35,121 bases of DNA from Synergistaceae bacterium (GCA_031274425.1 JAISQE010000183.1:1-35121), one strand, 5' to 3'; shown: positions 8,164 through 17,624, counted from the first letter of the stretch. The notes: a model not told the origin generated them from the sequence alone. Made by a program: numbers and translations.

Positions 8164-9393
8164 ATGCAAATGCCTGAACGAAGAATTGAACGGACAAATT
8201 ATCTCGACTGGCTCATTCGCTGGAAAGAGCGGCAAATCATAAAGGTGGTGTCGGGCGTCCGGAGGTGCGGGAAGTCGACGATGTTCGATATTTTTCGAGA
8301 CTATCTGCTGGAAAACGGCGTGGAACCCAGCCAAATCATTTTGCTCAATTTTGAGGACGTCGAGTACGAATGGCTGACAAATTATCGCCTGCTGTACGAT
8401 TATATAAAACCTCTGCTTCTGCCGGACAAGATGAATTACGTCTTTCTCGACGAGATCCAACATGTGGGGCAGTTCGAGAAAACCGTCGACAGCTTGTTTC
8501 TGAAAAAAAACTGCGACGTGTACATAACCGGTTCGAACGCTTACTTCATGTCTGGAGAACTTGCGACGCTGCTTTCCGGCAGATATGTCGAATTGAAGAT
8601 GCTGCCGCTGTCGTTTCGCGAGTTTTGTTCGGGGTTGGGGGACCGGCATGGCGAAACGCGCCGCATGGCGTCGTTCGATCTCTACATGACAAACGGTTCG
8701 TTTCCGTACGTTCTTCGATACGGCCTCGACGCGGATGAAGCGCGCGAATATATGCGCGACGTCTATAACGCCGTTTTGCTGAAGGACGTCGTCGCTCGGC
8801 TGAAAATTCCCGACGTCAACGTGTTGGAAAACGTCACGAAGTTCATGCTCCACAACATCGGCAACAAGATTTCCTCGACGAAGATCTCCAACACTCTGAA
8901 GTCCGGGGGCAAAAGCGTGGACCAAAAGACGGTGGACAGGTATCTGCGCGGTCTGGCCGACAGCCTTATGCTGTACGAAGCGCCTCGCTACAACATCAAG
9001 GGCCGCCAGTTCTTGACCACTCAGAGCAAATACTACGCCGTCGACGTAGCCTTGAGAAATGCGCTTGTCCGAGGCAAAGACAGCGACGTGGGACACATTC
9101 TGGAGAACATCGTTTTCCTGGAGCTGCGGCGGCGCGGGCACGACGTCTATGTAGGCCAGATGGGCGACGCCGGGGAGGTGGATTTTGTCGCGATCCGCTC
9201 CGAAGAAGTGAGCTATTACCAGGTGGCCGCTACGGCGCTGGACGAGGAAACGCTGAAACGGGAGCTTGCCCCGCTGAGAAAGATAAACGACAACCACCCC
9301 AAGCGCTTGCTCACGCTCGACGAGGTCTTTTCGAGCGCCAACTACGACGGGATTCTCAAGAGGAATGTGCTGGATTGGCTACTTGACGAATAA
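8164..9393 (+). CDS. AAA_14 ATPase with DUF4143 C-terminal domain
   Basis: The 409-residue protein has Walker A GVRRCGKS (31-38), Walker B YVFLDEIQ (~92-99), a sensor-like DVYITGSN and LLSGRYVELKMLPLSFREF, all characteristic of AAA_14. The rest fits DUF4143, with ENIVFLELRRRG and a C-terminal EVDFVAI that recalls the PD-(D/E)xK nuclease core seen in this group. Such proteins are widespread, often multi-copy and laterally mobile; their cellular function is not established. GGGGAGGAC lies 8 bases before ATG 8164; ATG 8170 is a possible alternative. The gene stands alone under its own apparently repressible promoter, and its stop codon sits in a 12-base tandem duplication. Confidence 0.92.
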   Translation: MQMPERRIERTNYLDWLIRWKERQIIKVVSGVRRCGKSTMFDIFRDYLLENGVEPSQIILLNFEDVEYEWLTNYRLLYDYIKPLLLPDKMNYVFLDEIQHVGQFEKTVDSLFLKKNCDVYITGSNAYFMSGELATLLSGRYVELKMLPLSFREFCSGLGDRHGETRRMASFDLYMTNGSFPYVLRYGLDADEAREYMRDVYNAVLLKDVVARLKIPDVNVLENVTKFMLHNIGNKISSTKISNTLKSGGKSVDQKTVDRYLRGLADSLMLYEAPRYNIKGRQFLTTQSKYYAVDVALRNALVRGKDSDVGHILENIVFLELRRRGHDVYVGQMGDAGEVDFVAIRSEEVSYYQVAATALDEETLKRELAPLRKINDNHPKRLLTLDEVFSSANYDGILKRNVLDWLLDE

Positions 9394-9411
9394 GTCGCGG
9401 AATAAGTCGCG
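9388..9411 (+). repeat. Exact 12-base tandem duplication spanning the ATPase stop codon
   Basis: GAATAAGTCGCG occurs twice in direct tandem. Being 12 bases, the second copy supplies a second in-frame TAA, and a third in-frame TAA follows at 9418. The duplication leaves the protein unaltered. Confidence 0.9.
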
Positions 9412-9466
9412 TCGGGATAAATACGGCGTAAACGTGGGCCCCTGAACTCGCGTTCACGCCACAAGC

Positions 9467-11194
9467 TCAAATGGAAAAACGTTTGGTGGAGTTCAGCATA
9501 TCCGACGCGATTTTGGCCAGTTTTTGGGAGGAGTTCGAGACTTCGGACATAGAGGCCGACTGCTCCTCCGTCGCCGCCGCTACCGACTGGGAGTCGCGCG
9601 CGATCTCTTGGCTGGATTCCTCCGCGTTGCGGGCGGCCTCCGTGATGCCGGAGGTCTCCGACGACATCGCGTGCATCACGGAGGCGATGCCGGTCACCTT
9701 ATCGGAGATGCCGACCGACTTTTGCGCGAGATCGTCGAACGCCCGGCCTCCGTCGCCCACGGCAAGCGAGCCTTTTTTCACCTCTTCGCGCCCGTTTGCC
9801 ATCGCTTCGACGGCGCGCGAGGTCTCCTCCTGTATGGAGGAAATGAGGCGGGATATCTCCTCGGCCGCGATCTGCGATTCCCCCGCCAGTTTTTTCACCT
9901 CTCCGGCCACCACCGCGAAACCGCGCCCCTGCTCCCCCGCGCGCGCCGCCTCTATCGCGGCGTTCAAGGCAAGGAGGTTCGTCTGGCTGGATATGTCCGC
10001 GATGGTCCCCACGATCCGCCCTATCTCGCCGGACCTCTCGCCCAAAGCCGCCACCACCTGAGAGGACGTGTTCACCGCGGACTCGATCATGTTCATCTGG
10101 GCAATGGCTTTCTGCATGGCCTCCCCGCCGTCACCCGCGATCCGAACCGATTCCGCCGCGCCGCGCGCAAGCTTGTCGAGCTTCTCCGTCATATCCGCGA
10201 TGCCGTCGGCCATGCCGTTGATCGACGTCGTTATGGACTCTATCTCCGTGCGCTGTTTGTCCGATTGAAGGGATACCCGCTCTATGCTTTGGGCTATCAT
10301 TTCCGTTCCCGCCGAGGACTGCGACGCGCTCCTGAGAAAGTCGTCGGCCGCTCCGCTCATGTACGAGGCGGAATCCTGAATGTTGGACACGAGGGACTTG
10401 ATGCTCGCCACCGTGTGGTTGTACTGGCGCGCGAGTTTCCCCAGCTCGTCGTCCGCGAACGCCGCCGCCGTGACGGTCAGGTCTCCGGCCTCGACGGACT
10501 CCGAAACGCGGAGCAGCTCGTTTATCGACCTCTTGACGCCTCTCACCAACAAGATCGGGACAACGACGGAGAAGGCCACCGCCGCCGCCAGTATCGCGGT
10601 TATCGTCAGCTCCATGCTCCGGTAGATGTCCTCGCTCATTCGCATCACCGCCTCGCTGCCCTCTTTGTTGAAAACGATCAAGTCTATCACGGACTTCTCC
10701 AGCTCCTCGAACAACCTGAGGGACTCGCCGTTCACCAGCTCCGTCACGGCCGCGCCATTCCCGGCGTCGTACTCGTCCAGCAGCTTCCGCGAGGCTCCCG
10801 CGTACGCCTTCCAATTGTCTATGATGAGGTCGATAGCCCTGAGATCCTCCTGGCGTTGTTCTTCGGCGTCGTACGGAATGACCAGGACCTCGCTTCTGTA
10901 GACGTTCATCACCTCTTCGGCGCTTTCTATGGCGCTCGCCCTGTTGCGGAGCGTGTTTGCCTTTTGGTTCGCCTCCGTCTGCTGAATGTAATTCAGGTCA
11001 TATCTTCGAAGCGACATGACGGAGAACTGCATATCGCCAAGCTGAGCGATCCCCACAGTCCAACTGTTCGCCTCGACCACCCTCCCATTGACGATATGAA
11101 GGGAGCGCATGGAGTACAGCCCAAAACAAATGCTGATCGTGACGACCACGGAAAAACTCAGAATCAATTTCATTTTGATGCTCATATTTTTCAA
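9467..11194 (-). CDS. Methyl-accepting chemotaxis protein with four-helix-bundle sensor
   Basis: This ~575-residue receptor has TM1 near residues 8-28, an all-helical periplasmic domain of ~155 residues resembling 4HB_MCP (no Cache motifs), TM2 with [18 protein letters not shown], a HAMP domain and a signalling domain with the conserved tip [23 protein letters not shown]. The ligand cannot be inferred. The TTG at 11192-11194 is preferred as start: AAGAGGTG lies six bases before it and the N-terminus becomes [14 protein letters not shown], a common receptor opening. A GTG at 11203 and an ATG at 11185 are alternatives. It is the only gene in its unit and unrelated in sensor type to the receptor at 3554-5620. 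Confidence 0.92.
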   Translation of the reverse strand: MKNMSIKMKLILSFSVVVTISICFGLYSMRSLHIVNGRVVEANSWTVGIAQLGDMQFSVMSLRRYDLNYIQQTEANQKANTLRNRASAIESAEEVMNVYRSEVLVIPYDAEEQRQEDLRAIDLIIDNWKAYAGASRKLLDEYDAGNGAAVTELVNGESLRLFEELEKSVIDLIVFNKEGSEAVMRMSEDIYRSMELTITAILAAAVAFSVVVPILLVRGVKRSINELLRVSESVEAGDLTVTAAAFADDELGKLARQYNHTVASIKSLVSNIQDSASYMSGAADDFLRSASQSSAGTEMIAQSIERVSLQSDKQRTEIESITTSINGMADGIADMTEKLDKLARGAAESVRIAGDGGEAMQKAIAQMNMIESAVNTSSQVVAALGERSGEIGRIVGTIADISSQTNLLALNAAIEAARAGEQGRGFAVVAGEVKKLAGESQIAAEEISRLISSIQEETSRAVEAMANGREEVKKGSLAVGDGGRAFDDLAQKSVGISDKVTGIASVMHAMSSETSGITEAARNAEESSQEIARDSQSVAAATEEQSASMSEVSNSSQKLAKIASDMLNSTKRFSI

Positions 11195-11208
11195 ACCAAA
11201 CACCTCTT

Positions 11209-11245
11209 TTAGCTAACGCTTTAGCTCTTGGCTCAGGTCATTATA
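11209..11245 (-). promoter_or_regulatory. Putative -10 and short tandem repeat upstream of the second receptor
   Basis: A perfect TATAAT on the minus strand (11240-11245) lies ~50 bases before the start codon; no matching -35 was found. Between them AGCTAAAGCGTT and AGCTAAAAGAGG form a degenerate 12-base tandem repeat whose second copy runs into the ribosome-binding site. Confidence 0.35.
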
Positions 11246-11600
11246 CTACCGCCCCGCTTGCGATTTTTATTCCCCCCTCCGTTTTGTGTCGAGTCGGTTT
11301 CCCCGCAAAACCCCTCGCGCTCGTCGCGAAAAAGAAGGTTCCGCGTCATGCCGCGCTGAATCTCATGACGTTGGGAATCCACGTATAATAGCGCTGAGAA
11401 GAAAGCCTGGACGGCGCAGAGGGGCGAACCGTCGATTGTGTAAAATATACGAAAAGGGGGGAGATTCATTCAAAGGCAATATCGTGAGCGCGGAGTCCGA
11501 AGGGTTACGAAAAACGTTTCGGCTTGGGCGGTGAAGGAATGGATAAGGAATGAATTTAGATCATTTGACTCGAAAACTATCGATATGGAGGTGCGATCAC
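11246..11600. other. Intergenic region before the CoA-transferase gene
   Basis: About 355 bases without a convincing gene; short open frames on both strands lack family features. A TATAAT lies in ACGTATAATAGC (about 11381-11392) on the plus strand but lacks a good -35. An 11-base tandem repeat, AAGGAATGGAT / AAGGAATGAAT (11534-11555), precedes the CoA-transferase ribosome-binding site. Confidence 0.5.
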
Positions 11601-12947
11601 ATGGACTACTCTCAAGAATACTCTAAAAAACTCACCACCCCGGAAGAAGCGGTGAAGGCGGTCCAATCTGGACAGTGGATCGATTACGGGTGGGGAGTCG
11701 GCATTCCTGTCGCGTTGGACAAGGCCCTGGCTGAGGTGATGCCCTCGCTCCACCACGTCAACATCCGCGGCGGGATGGCGCTTCGGACGCCGGAGATCTT
11801 CAAGATCGAGTCGCCGGCCGAGCATTTCACCTGGAATGCCTGGCACATGACCGGCGTCGACCGAAAAACGACGGAAATGGGCTTCGGTTACTACGCGCCG
11901 ATCCGTTATTCCGAGCTTCCCAGATATTATCGGGACATGCCCTGGGATGTGGATGTGGCGATGTTCCAGGTAACTCCCATGGATAAACATGGGTATTTCA
12001 ACTTCGGGCCCAGCGTGTCTCACATGGCCGCCGTCTGCGAACGCGCAAAAAAGATCGTCGTCGAGGTGAACAAAAACCTGCCGTATTGCTTGGGCGGCGA
12101 AGAGGTCAGCGTGCATGTTTCTCAAGTGGATAGGATCGTGGAAGGCGAAAATCAAGCTCTGCCGACAATTGCGCCTCCCAAAACCACGGAGGTGGACGAG
12201 GCCGTCGCCAAGCTGATTGTGGAGCAGATTCCCGACGGCGCTTGTCTTCAGATCGGCATCGGGGGAATGCCCGGCGCTGTGGGCGCGTTTATTGCGCAGT
12301 CCAATCTGAAGGATTTGGGGATTCATACGGAAATGTACGTCGACGCGATGGTGGATATCGCCATGGCCGGAAAAATCAACGGCTCGAAAAAAAGGGTCAA
12401 TAAAGGGCGTCAGACGTACGCTTTCGCGGCCGGGACGCAGAAGCTTTACGACTACATCGATCGCAATCCGGCCTGCATGAGCGCCCCTGTGGACTATTGC
12501 AACGATGTCCGGGTGTTGGCCTCTCTCGACAATTTCATGTCGATCAACAACGCCGTAGATGTGGATCTGTTCGGACAGGTGAGTTCGGAAACCTCGGGAA
12601 TCAAGCATATCAGCGGCGCCGGAGGGCAGTTGGATTTCGTTCTGGGCGCGTACCTTTCTAAAGGAGGCAAAAGTTTCATTTGCTGCTCTTCCACGATACA
12701 GAGCAAAGACGGTCGGCTTCAGTCCAGAATCGTGCCCACGCTGAAAGAGGGCTCGATCGTGACCGACACCAGAGCGAATCTCCACTATCTGGTGACGGAG
12801 CACGGCATTGTCAACGTCAAGGGCCTTGCCACGTGGCAGAAAGCGGAGGCCATCATCAGCGTCGCTCACCCTCAGTTCAGGGAAGATCTGATCAAATCTG
12901 CCGAAAAGATGGGAATCTGGAGCCGCAGCAACAAGCTCAAGCCTTGA
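11601..12947 (+). CDS. Acetyl-CoA hydrolase/transferase family: butyryl- or 4-hydroxybutyryl-CoA:acetate CoA-transferase
   Basis: The 448-residue protein matches the Cat2/AbfT family in length and motifs. The likely catalytic glutamate is Glu244 in [13 protein letters not shown], aligning with the active-site Glu of Clostridium aminobutyricum 4-hydroxybutyrate CoA-transferase. GGMPGAV and [20 protein letters not shown] form CoA- and carboxylate-binding loops, and [13 protein letters not shown] is a conserved C-terminal block. These cytoplasmic enzymes move CoA between acyl groups and acetate, ending amino-acid fermentation to short-chain acids. Substrate choice cannot be settled from sequence. 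ATG 11601 is selected because GGAGGTG ends seven bases upstream. It is monocistronic, with a strong terminator downstream. Confidence 0.92.
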   Translation: MDYSQEYSKKLTTPEEAVKAVQSGQWIDYGWGVGIPVALDKALAEVMPSLHHVNIRGGMALRTPEIFKIESPAEHFTWNAWHMTGVDRKTTEMGFGYYAPIRYSELPRYYRDMPWDVDVAMFQVTPMDKHGYFNFGPSVSHMAAVCERAKKIVVEVNKNLPYCLGGEEVSVHVSQVDRIVEGENQALPTIAPPKTTEVDEAVAKLIVEQIPDGACLQIGIGGMPGAVGAFIAQSNLKDLGIHTEMYVDAMVDIAMAGKINGSKKRVNKGRQTYAFAAGTQKLYDYIDRNPACMSAPVDYCNDVRVLASLDNFMSINNAVDVDLFGQVSSETSGIKHISGAGGQLDFVLGAYLSKGGKSFICCSSTIQSKDGRLQSRIVPTLKEGSIVTDTRANLHYLVTEHGIVNVKGLATWQKAEAIISVAHPQFREDLIKSAEKMGIWSRSNKLKP

Positions 12948-13008
12948 CCCGTCCGGGCAACGACTCTGTCGAGGGTATCCAAAAAGGCTTTGAACGTGAC
13001 GTTTACGA

Positions 13009-13038
13009 CAGCGGCTCCCGCAAGGGCGCCGCTGTTTT
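13009..13038 (+). terminator. Intrinsic terminator after the CoA-transferase
   Basis: CAGCGGC-T-CCC pairs with GGG-C-GCCGCTG around a GCAA tetraloop and is followed by TTTT. Confidence 0.8.
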
Positions 13039-13090
13039 GGCCGAATGAGGAGGTGGAGGAGAGAGGTTGAAAAGGTTGGGTTGAGGTTGG

Positions 13091-13143
13091 ATTTGGCGTA
13101 AATTTTTGTTTGATTTGCCAAATTCGATCAGGGAGTGTATCGT
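13091..13143 (+). promoter_or_regulatory. Promoter and inverted repeat of the nitroreductase-like gene
   Basis: TTGCCA (13115-13120), a 17-base spacer and TATCGT (13138-13143) form a plausible promoter. A perfect 7-bp inverted repeat ATTTGGC/GCCAAAT (13091-13097 and 13117-13123) overlaps the -35, suggesting an operator. Confidence 0.45.
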
Positions 13144-13176
13144 GTATTTATCCGCGAAAATCGGTTTTGCGGGGAG

Positions 13177-13198
13177 AATCGATCATCAATCGATCATT
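13177..13198 (+). repeat. 11-base tandem duplication in the leader of the nitroreductase-like gene
   Basis: AATCGATCATC is followed directly by AATCGATCATT (10 of 11 identical), just before the ribosome-binding site AAGGAGG (13203-13209). Confidence 0.8.
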
Positions 13199-13216
13199 GC
13201 CGAAGGAGGGTTCATC

Positions 13217-13855
13217 ATGCGTTATGTACTCAAAATTTGCCTTTTGTCGTTGCTTTTGCTCGCCGTCGCCGCGTCCGTCCATGCGGACGTCAAGCTGCCG
13301 CCGCCTCAGATGGAAGGGGGAATGGGCTTGTTCGAGGCCTTCAAGAAACGATCTTCGGCGGCGGGAGGGGATTTCCCCATCGCGCAGCTCGAACCGGAGG
13401 AGCTTTCCACGATTCTCTGGGGCGCGACGGGTTTGAATCGCGGGGAAAAGGGATGGACGGTGCCCATGTCGAAGGGCCTGGAGCCCTATTGCAGAATTTA
13501 CGTGGCGCAGGACGAGGGGATCTTCCTGTACGATTGGCGGGTTCACGGATTGACGGAGGTATCGAAGGAAAACGTCAGGGCAAAAGTGGGGTCGCAAAAC
13601 TTCGTCAAGACCGCTCCCTGCATTCTGATCCTCGTGGCCGACGGCAAGGCGCTGTCGGATAACTTCGACGCAAAGGACGGCGCGGAGTTCGCGGCCGTGG
13701 CCGCGGGAGCCATGACCCAGGACATCTACCTCGCCGCCGCGGCCCTTGAAATAGGCGCCCGATATATCCATTCCATGAACATCGAGGAGATCCGCAGGGC
13801 TCTCTCCCTGCCGGAAGAGGACTACCCCGTTTGCCTGATGATGTTGGGGAAGTAG
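13217..13855 (+). CDS. Exported nitroreductase / SagB-ThcOx-like flavoprotein
   Basis: A 212-residue protein with a clear Sec signal peptide (MRYVLKICLLSLLLLAVAASVHA, cleavage near residue 23). The mature part follows the nitroreductase fold of the SagB/ThcOx type: KKRSS near the FMN-binding N-terminus, ELSTILWGATGLNR, the TVPMSKGLEPYCRIYV segment, IFLYDW, a central APCILILVAD strand, and the C-terminal GAMTQDIYLAAAALEIGARY helix plus LPEEDYPVCLMMLGK. Family members use FMN to reduce or oxidise small substrates; the substrate is unknown. Export of such proteins is known in other anaerobes. AAGGAGG at 13203-13209 fixes the start. It is a single-gene unit convergent with the pyr/peptidase operon. 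Confidence 0.8.
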   Translation: MRYVLKICLLSLLLLAVAASVHADVKLPPPQMEGGMGLFEAFKKRSSAAGGDFPIAQLEPEELSTILWGATGLNRGEKGWTVPMSKGLEPYCRIYVAQDEGIFLYDWRVHGLTEVSKENVRAKVGSQNFVKTAPCILILVADGKALSDNFDAKDGAEFAAVAAGAMTQDIYLAAAALEIGARYIHSMNIEEIRRALSLPEEDYPVCLMMLGK

Positions 13856-13866
13856 CGAAAAAGTAG

Positions 13867-13905
13867 AAAAAAACGGGCGGAACCTTTTACTGAGGGTTCC
13901 GTCCG
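13867..13905 (-). terminator. Terminator of the pyrC-to-Synergist-CTERM operon
   Basis: On the minus strand an 11-bp stem (CGGACGGAACC/GGTTCCGCCCG, one G-T wobble) is followed by seven T residues. On the plus strand the same hairpin follows the nitroreductase-like gene without a T-tract, so it may work weakly there too. The first bases overlap a degenerate 11-base repeat (13850-13871) that includes the nitroreductase stop codon. Confidence 0.8.
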
Positions 13906-13981
13906 CTCATGGCGCGCCCGGTATGGGCGATCACTTGGCGCAGGTGGGCTAAATATCGTCGCTGGGTTCCTGTGGTCTTTT

Positions 13982-14869
13982 CTACGATCTAGCCCTATTT
14001 TCTCGTTCTCCGCGTGGCGGCGATTCCGGCCAGCAGAACCATCGCGCCCGCGCCCGAAGCGACAGGACGAGCAGGCCCACCAGGCCGATACCGCTCCCCG
14101 AACTGTCACAGCCGCCCGAGCCGGCGGGCGGCTGTTTCGTTTGTTTCAGCCACTCGATCAGCGCGTCGACTGTATCCGTTTTCTCCACAAACACCGTCGC
14201 GTCCTTTTTGATAAGGAATTCGGTCAGGCCATACTCCTTCCCGTAGCGCGCCCAATCGTAGGTGTAGCCGAGCCGCGTCCAGGGCTGGGCCGAGGTTTCA
14301 TAAGAATATATCTCGTTTTTGGCAAACCATTCCGCGAATGAGGGGTCAACGTCGACGGGCAGTTCCAGCGCGCTTATCTGCTTCGTGGGGTCGGGCTCAT
14401 AGGCGGGGCGCTTCACGTCGGCGGGGGTAACCCACATCGCGGAGAAATAGCCGTAATCCTTTTCATAAGGGCAGCCCAGCAACTGTTTTAGGCGCATATT
14501 CCAGTCATCCGCGTTCTCGTCGTTGGTTTTGAACCACTCGACCAGTTCGCGCCCGCTGAATACCCATACCTCGCCGTAACTCGTCACATAGTCCTGTCCT
14601 TGAATGTACGAATCGGGATAGTTATGAAGCACATACAGCTTCACCTGTCCTTTGTCGTTCCACTCGGTCATCGCGTCATCCCGCGCGAGCGTCACAAGCG
14701 GCCGAATTTCGTCCTCTTCGGCGATTTTGGCATCCTCCACGGCGGCGTTGAACAATTCCGCCAGCGTCGGCTCCGCCGCCCGAATCGCGCCGCCGCTGGC
14801 GCAGCAGACAGCGGCGAAGAGCGTTAACAGTACTGACGCCAGTATCGCGACGCGTTTTTTCATCATCAT
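13982..14869 (-). CDS. Secreted protein of unknown function with frameshifted Synergist-CTERM anchor
   Basis: About 295 residues. A signal peptide (MMMKKRVAILASVLLTLFAAVCCASG) precedes a ~230-residue domain rich in acidic and aromatic residues that I do not recognise. The C-terminus has the Synergist-CTERM opening PPAGSGGCDSSGSGIGLVGLLVLS, but the reading frame then turns into an Arg/Trp/Pro-rich tail. Adding one base near 14057-14065 restores ASGAGAMVLLAGIAATRRTRK and a stop at 13995-13997, a proper hydrophobic helix with basic end. So a one-base deletion, or a sequence error, has disrupted the anchor. The ribosome-binding site AAGAAAGGA overlaps the pepA stop, indicating co-transcription as the last gene of the operon. 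ATG 14869 is the most likely start; 14881 is possible. Confidence 0.75.
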   Translation of the reverse strand: MMMKKRVAILASVLLTLFAAVCCASGGAIRAAEPTLAELFNAAVEDAKIAEEDEIRPLVTLARDDAMTEWNDKGQVKLYVLHNYPDSYIQGQDYVTSYGEVWVFSGRELVEWFKTNDENADDWNMRLKQLLGCPYEKDYGYFSAMWVTPADVKRPAYEPDPTKQISALELPVDVDPSFAEWFAKNEIYSYETSAQPWTRLGYTYDWARYGKEYGLTEFLIKKDATVFVEKTDTVDALIEWLKQTKQPPAGSGGCDSSGSGIGLVGLLVLSLRARARWFCWPESPPRGERENRARS

Positions 14870-14888
14870 GTTTATGACCATTCCTTTC

Positions 14889-16334
14889 TTACAAGCTGGA
14901 CAAATACTCGACGATCGTGCGCAGGGAGTAGGCCGAGGAGCCCTTGGAGTACACGCCGAAGTTCTTGTCGTACCAACCGGTGGCCGCGATGTCGATGTGG
15001 GCCCAGGGAATGGAGGGGTCTACGAACTCCCGCAAAAACATTCCCCCGATGATGGTTCCGCCTCCGTCCGGCGACGCCTGCCGAAGATCGGCATGGACGC
15101 CATTCAGCCCCTCGCGAAGGCGTTCGTCGTCCATGTCGAGGCGATGCAGGCGTTCTCCGGCGATCGCGGCGGCACGGACGAGGGCCGCGCTTAGGGCGTC
15201 GTCGTCGCATAAAAGAGCTGCGGTGTAGCTCCCCAGCGCGGCTTTGGCCGTGCCGGTGAGGGTCGCCACGTCCAGGATGGCGTCCGGTTCCAGTTTGGAG
15301 GCGAAGGTCAAAACGTCGGCCAAGGTCAGGCGTCCTTCCGCGTCGGTGTTCAGGATCTCGATGGTCTTCCCGTTCATGGCGCGAATGACGTCGTCGGGCC
15401 TGTAGGCCCCGCCGTCCGGCATATTCTCCACGAGCCCCGCTATCCCGTTCACCTCTATGGGCAGTTTCAGTTCCGCGACGGCTTTCATGACGCCCATCAT
15501 GACGCAGGCCCCGCTTTTGTCGTGCTTCATCGTCTTGATCCCCTCGCGGGTCTTGACGCAAAGCCCTCCGCTGTCGAAAGTGACCCCTTTGCCGACGATG
15601 GCGACGCGTTTGCGCGCGGGGCCCTCCGGCCTGTAAACCAGGTGCACCAGGCGGGGCGGCGTCGCGGAGCCCTTGCCCACGGACCACAGGGCGTTCATGC
15701 CGGCCTCGGCGATCTCCTTCTCGTCGGAAATGGAGCAGTCGAGCCCGAGCTGCGCGGAAAGTTTGGTCGCGAGGAGAGTGAACGTCAGAGGGTTGACCAC
15801 GTTGCCCGGTTCGTTGCAGAGGTCCTTGGCGTAAGATTCCGCCTCGCCGACGATCCGTCCGCGTTCGAGCCCGGCCTCGTCGCCGCCCACCAGCGCAAAG
15901 GACTCCAGGGGCAACTTTTTTCTAGATTTTCCGAGATATTTGTCGAAAGAATACGCCCCCGCCAGGGCTCCTTCGGCGGCCGCGCCGCTGGCGGCCCGAG
16001 AAAATTTTTGCGCCTCTCCGTCCAGGGAAAGCTCCAAGGACAGACGGGAACAGGAGTGCGCGCCGCAGGCCCGCGTGAACTCCGCCGCGACGTCGCGGAG
16101 GACGGCGTCGGAAAATTTCCCCCGCTTGCCCCCGCCGACCAGGGCGGTCATGATTTTGTCGGGGTTATTGGGGTTATTGGAATTGTGTAGATCGCCGGGG
16201 ATCAGGGCGACCTTGCCCTTTTTGCCCCAAAGCTCCGGGCTCTCGCATTTCCCCGAGGCCGGGGCGTCCTCGAACACGATCTCCCCCCGAACCTGGGTCT
16301 CCGAATCGGGGGCGCTCAAAAAACGCACGGTCAT
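14889..16334 (-). CDS. pepA: Leucyl aminopeptidase (M17 family)
   Basis: This 481-residue protein has the N-terminal macro-like domain and C-terminal catalytic domain of M17 enzymes. Catalytic blocks are GKGVTFDSGGL, the MKHDKSGA metal-binding segment (MKxDMGGA in most relatives) and NTDAEGRLTLADVL at about residue 329. M17 aminopeptidases are cytoplasmic hexamers that use two divalent metals to release N-terminal residues from peptides. The short NNPNNP near residue 55 looks like a repeat expansion. It lies 18 bases after the M20 gene and runs straight into the Synergist-CTERM gene, suggesting shared peptide use. Confidence 0.95.
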   Translation of the reverse strand: MTVRFLSAPDSETQVRGEIVFEDAPASGKCESPELWGKKGKVALIPGDLHNSNNPNNPDKIMTALVGGGKRGKFSDAVLRDVAAEFTRACGAHSCSRLSLELSLDGEAQKFSRAASGAAAEGALAGAYSFDKYLGKSRKKLPLESFALVGGDEAGLERGRIVGEAESYAKDLCNEPGNVVNPLTFTLLATKLSAQLGLDCSISDEKEIAEAGMNALWSVGKGSATPPRLVHLVYRPEGPARKRVAIVGKGVTFDSGGLCVKTREGIKTMKHDKSGACVMMGVMKAVAELKLPIEVNGIAGLVENMPDGGAYRPDDVIRAMNGKTIEILNTDAEGRLTLADVLTFASKLEPDAILDVATLTGTAKAALGSYTAALLCDDDALSAALVRAAAIAGERLHRLDMDDERLREGLNGVHADLRQASPDGGGTIIGGMFLREFVDPSIPWAHIDIAATGWYDKNFGVYSKGSSAYSLRTIVEYLSSL

Positions 16335-16352
16335 CGCGCAGCCTCCCGTTTT

Positions 16353-17558
16353 TCAGTTCCGGTCCTGCCAATGGAGGGCGTAAGCCGCCATCGCGGCCGC
16401 GCCCGTCCAGAGCACCGACTCGTTCACGTCGAACTTGGAGTTGTGGTGCGGGTAGTTGCACTCCGCGCCCCCCTCCGAGGACTCGAACGTGGAGCAATGG
16501 TAGAAGAAGGCCCCCGGCGCCTTGGCGAGATAGTACGCGAAATCCTCGGCTCCGGACGAGGGCAGCGCGAGTTCCTTGACCCACTCCTCTCCGAGGGCGT
16601 TCGCGGCGATGTCCCGCATCTTGAGGGCACAGGCTTTGTCGTTGACGACCGCCGCGAGGTCGCCGGAGAACATGACCGTGGCGCGTCCTCTCATCGAGGC
16701 GGCGACCCCCTCGGCCGTGGCGCGGATCCGTCGTTTCAAAAACGCGTCCGTTTCCTGATTGAAGGCGCGGATCATTCCGCGCAGCTCGCAGGTTCCGGCG
16801 ATGACGTTGTGGGCCGATCCTCCCGAGATCTTCCCGATGGTGACCACCGCCGGTTCGAAGGGGCTGACCTCGCGGGCGACCAAGGTTTGGAGCTGGCTTA
16901 TGGTCTCGGCGGCGATCACGATGGGGTCGACCGTCAGGTGGGGCGTGGCTCCGTGCCCCCCCTTGCCCTCGAAGACGATGGTGAGGGTGGAGGTCGAAGC
17001 CATCATCGGGCCGGCTTTCCACCCGATCTGACCGGGCGTCAACCCCTCCCACAGGTTGCCCGTGTGCAGCCCGACGATCTCGTCGACGGCGGGGTTTTCC
17101 AGCGCTCCGCTGGCGATCATCGAGAGCGCCCCGTCCACCGTTTCCTCCGAGGGCTGGAAGATGAAACGGACCGTTCCGGCGAGTTCCTCGCGGGCGTCCG
17201 CCAGCAGTTTCGCGGCGACTAAAAGCATCGCGATATGGGCGTCGTGCCCACAGGCGTGCATGTTGCCGTTGGTCGAAGCGAAAGAAAGACCGGTTTCCTC
17301 CCGAATGGGAAGCGCGTCCATGTCCGCGCGGAGCGCCAGGACCTTTCCGGGCTTTTTCCCCCTCAGGGTGGCGATGACCCCGTGCCCCTGTCCCAGGCCG
17401 GGCTTGAGCTCGTCCAGCCCCAGTTTTGCCAACTCCCGAACCACGACGCTCTCCGTGAAGGGCAGATCGTGCTCCAGCTCCGGGTGTGCGTGCAGCTCCC
17501 GCCGCAGCGTCACAATGGTTTCGTTCAACTCTTTGGCTCGTACTCCGATATTTTCCAT
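16353..17558 (-). CDS. M20 family amidohydrolase (hippurate/IAA-amino-acid hydrolase type)
   Basis: This 401-residue M20D-type metallopeptidase has RRELHAHPELE, LRADMDALPI, the metal-binding HACGHDAH, FQPSEET with its catalytic Glu, the GKGGHGATPH dimerisation-domain motif and PSSGAEDFAYY near the C-terminus. Relatives hydrolyse N-acyl or aminoacyl amides in the cytoplasm; carboxypeptidase or N-acylamino-acid activity is likely, the exact substrate unknown. GGAG lies upstream of the ATG. It sits between pyrD and pepA in one transcription unit. Confidence 0.93.
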   Translation of the reverse strand: MENIGVRAKELNETIVTLRRELHAHPELEHDLPFTESVVVRELAKLGLDELKPGLGQGHGVIATLRGKKPGKVLALRADMDALPIREETGLSFASTNGNMHACGHDAHIAMLLVAAKLLADAREELAGTVRFIFQPSEETVDGALSMIASGALENPAVDEIVGLHTGNLWEGLTPGQIGWKAGPMMASTSTLTIVFEGKGGHGATPHLTVDPIVIAAETISQLQTLVAREVSPFEPAVVTIGKISGGSAHNVIAGTCELRGMIRAFNQETDAFLKRRIRATAEGVAASMRGRATVMFSGDLAAVVNDKACALKMRDIAANALGEEWVKELALPSSGAEDFAYYLAKAPGAFFYHCSTFESSEGGAECNYPHHNSKFDVNESVLWTGAAAMAAYALHWQDRN

Positions 17559-17624
17559 GATTGCGCGTCTCCTTTTTCAGCCGTAGGGCTTTCCAGTAGG
17601 GCTACCGTAACAAACGCCGGTACG

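Noticed and set aside
9524..11212. 562-codon open frame antisense to the second chemoreceptor
   Set aside because: The complementary frame encodes an unmistakable receptor; the antisense product is Arg/His-rich without motifs. The similar frame at 3605-5089 is rejected for the same reason.
11233..11469. 78-codon minus-strand frame upstream of the second receptor
   Set aside because: No ribosome-binding site and no recognisable motif; it overlaps probable promoter sequence.
13982..14130. Programmed frameshifting to reach the intact Synergist-CTERM tail
   Set aside because: No slippery heptamer or downstream structure was seen; a deletion or sequence error is simpler.
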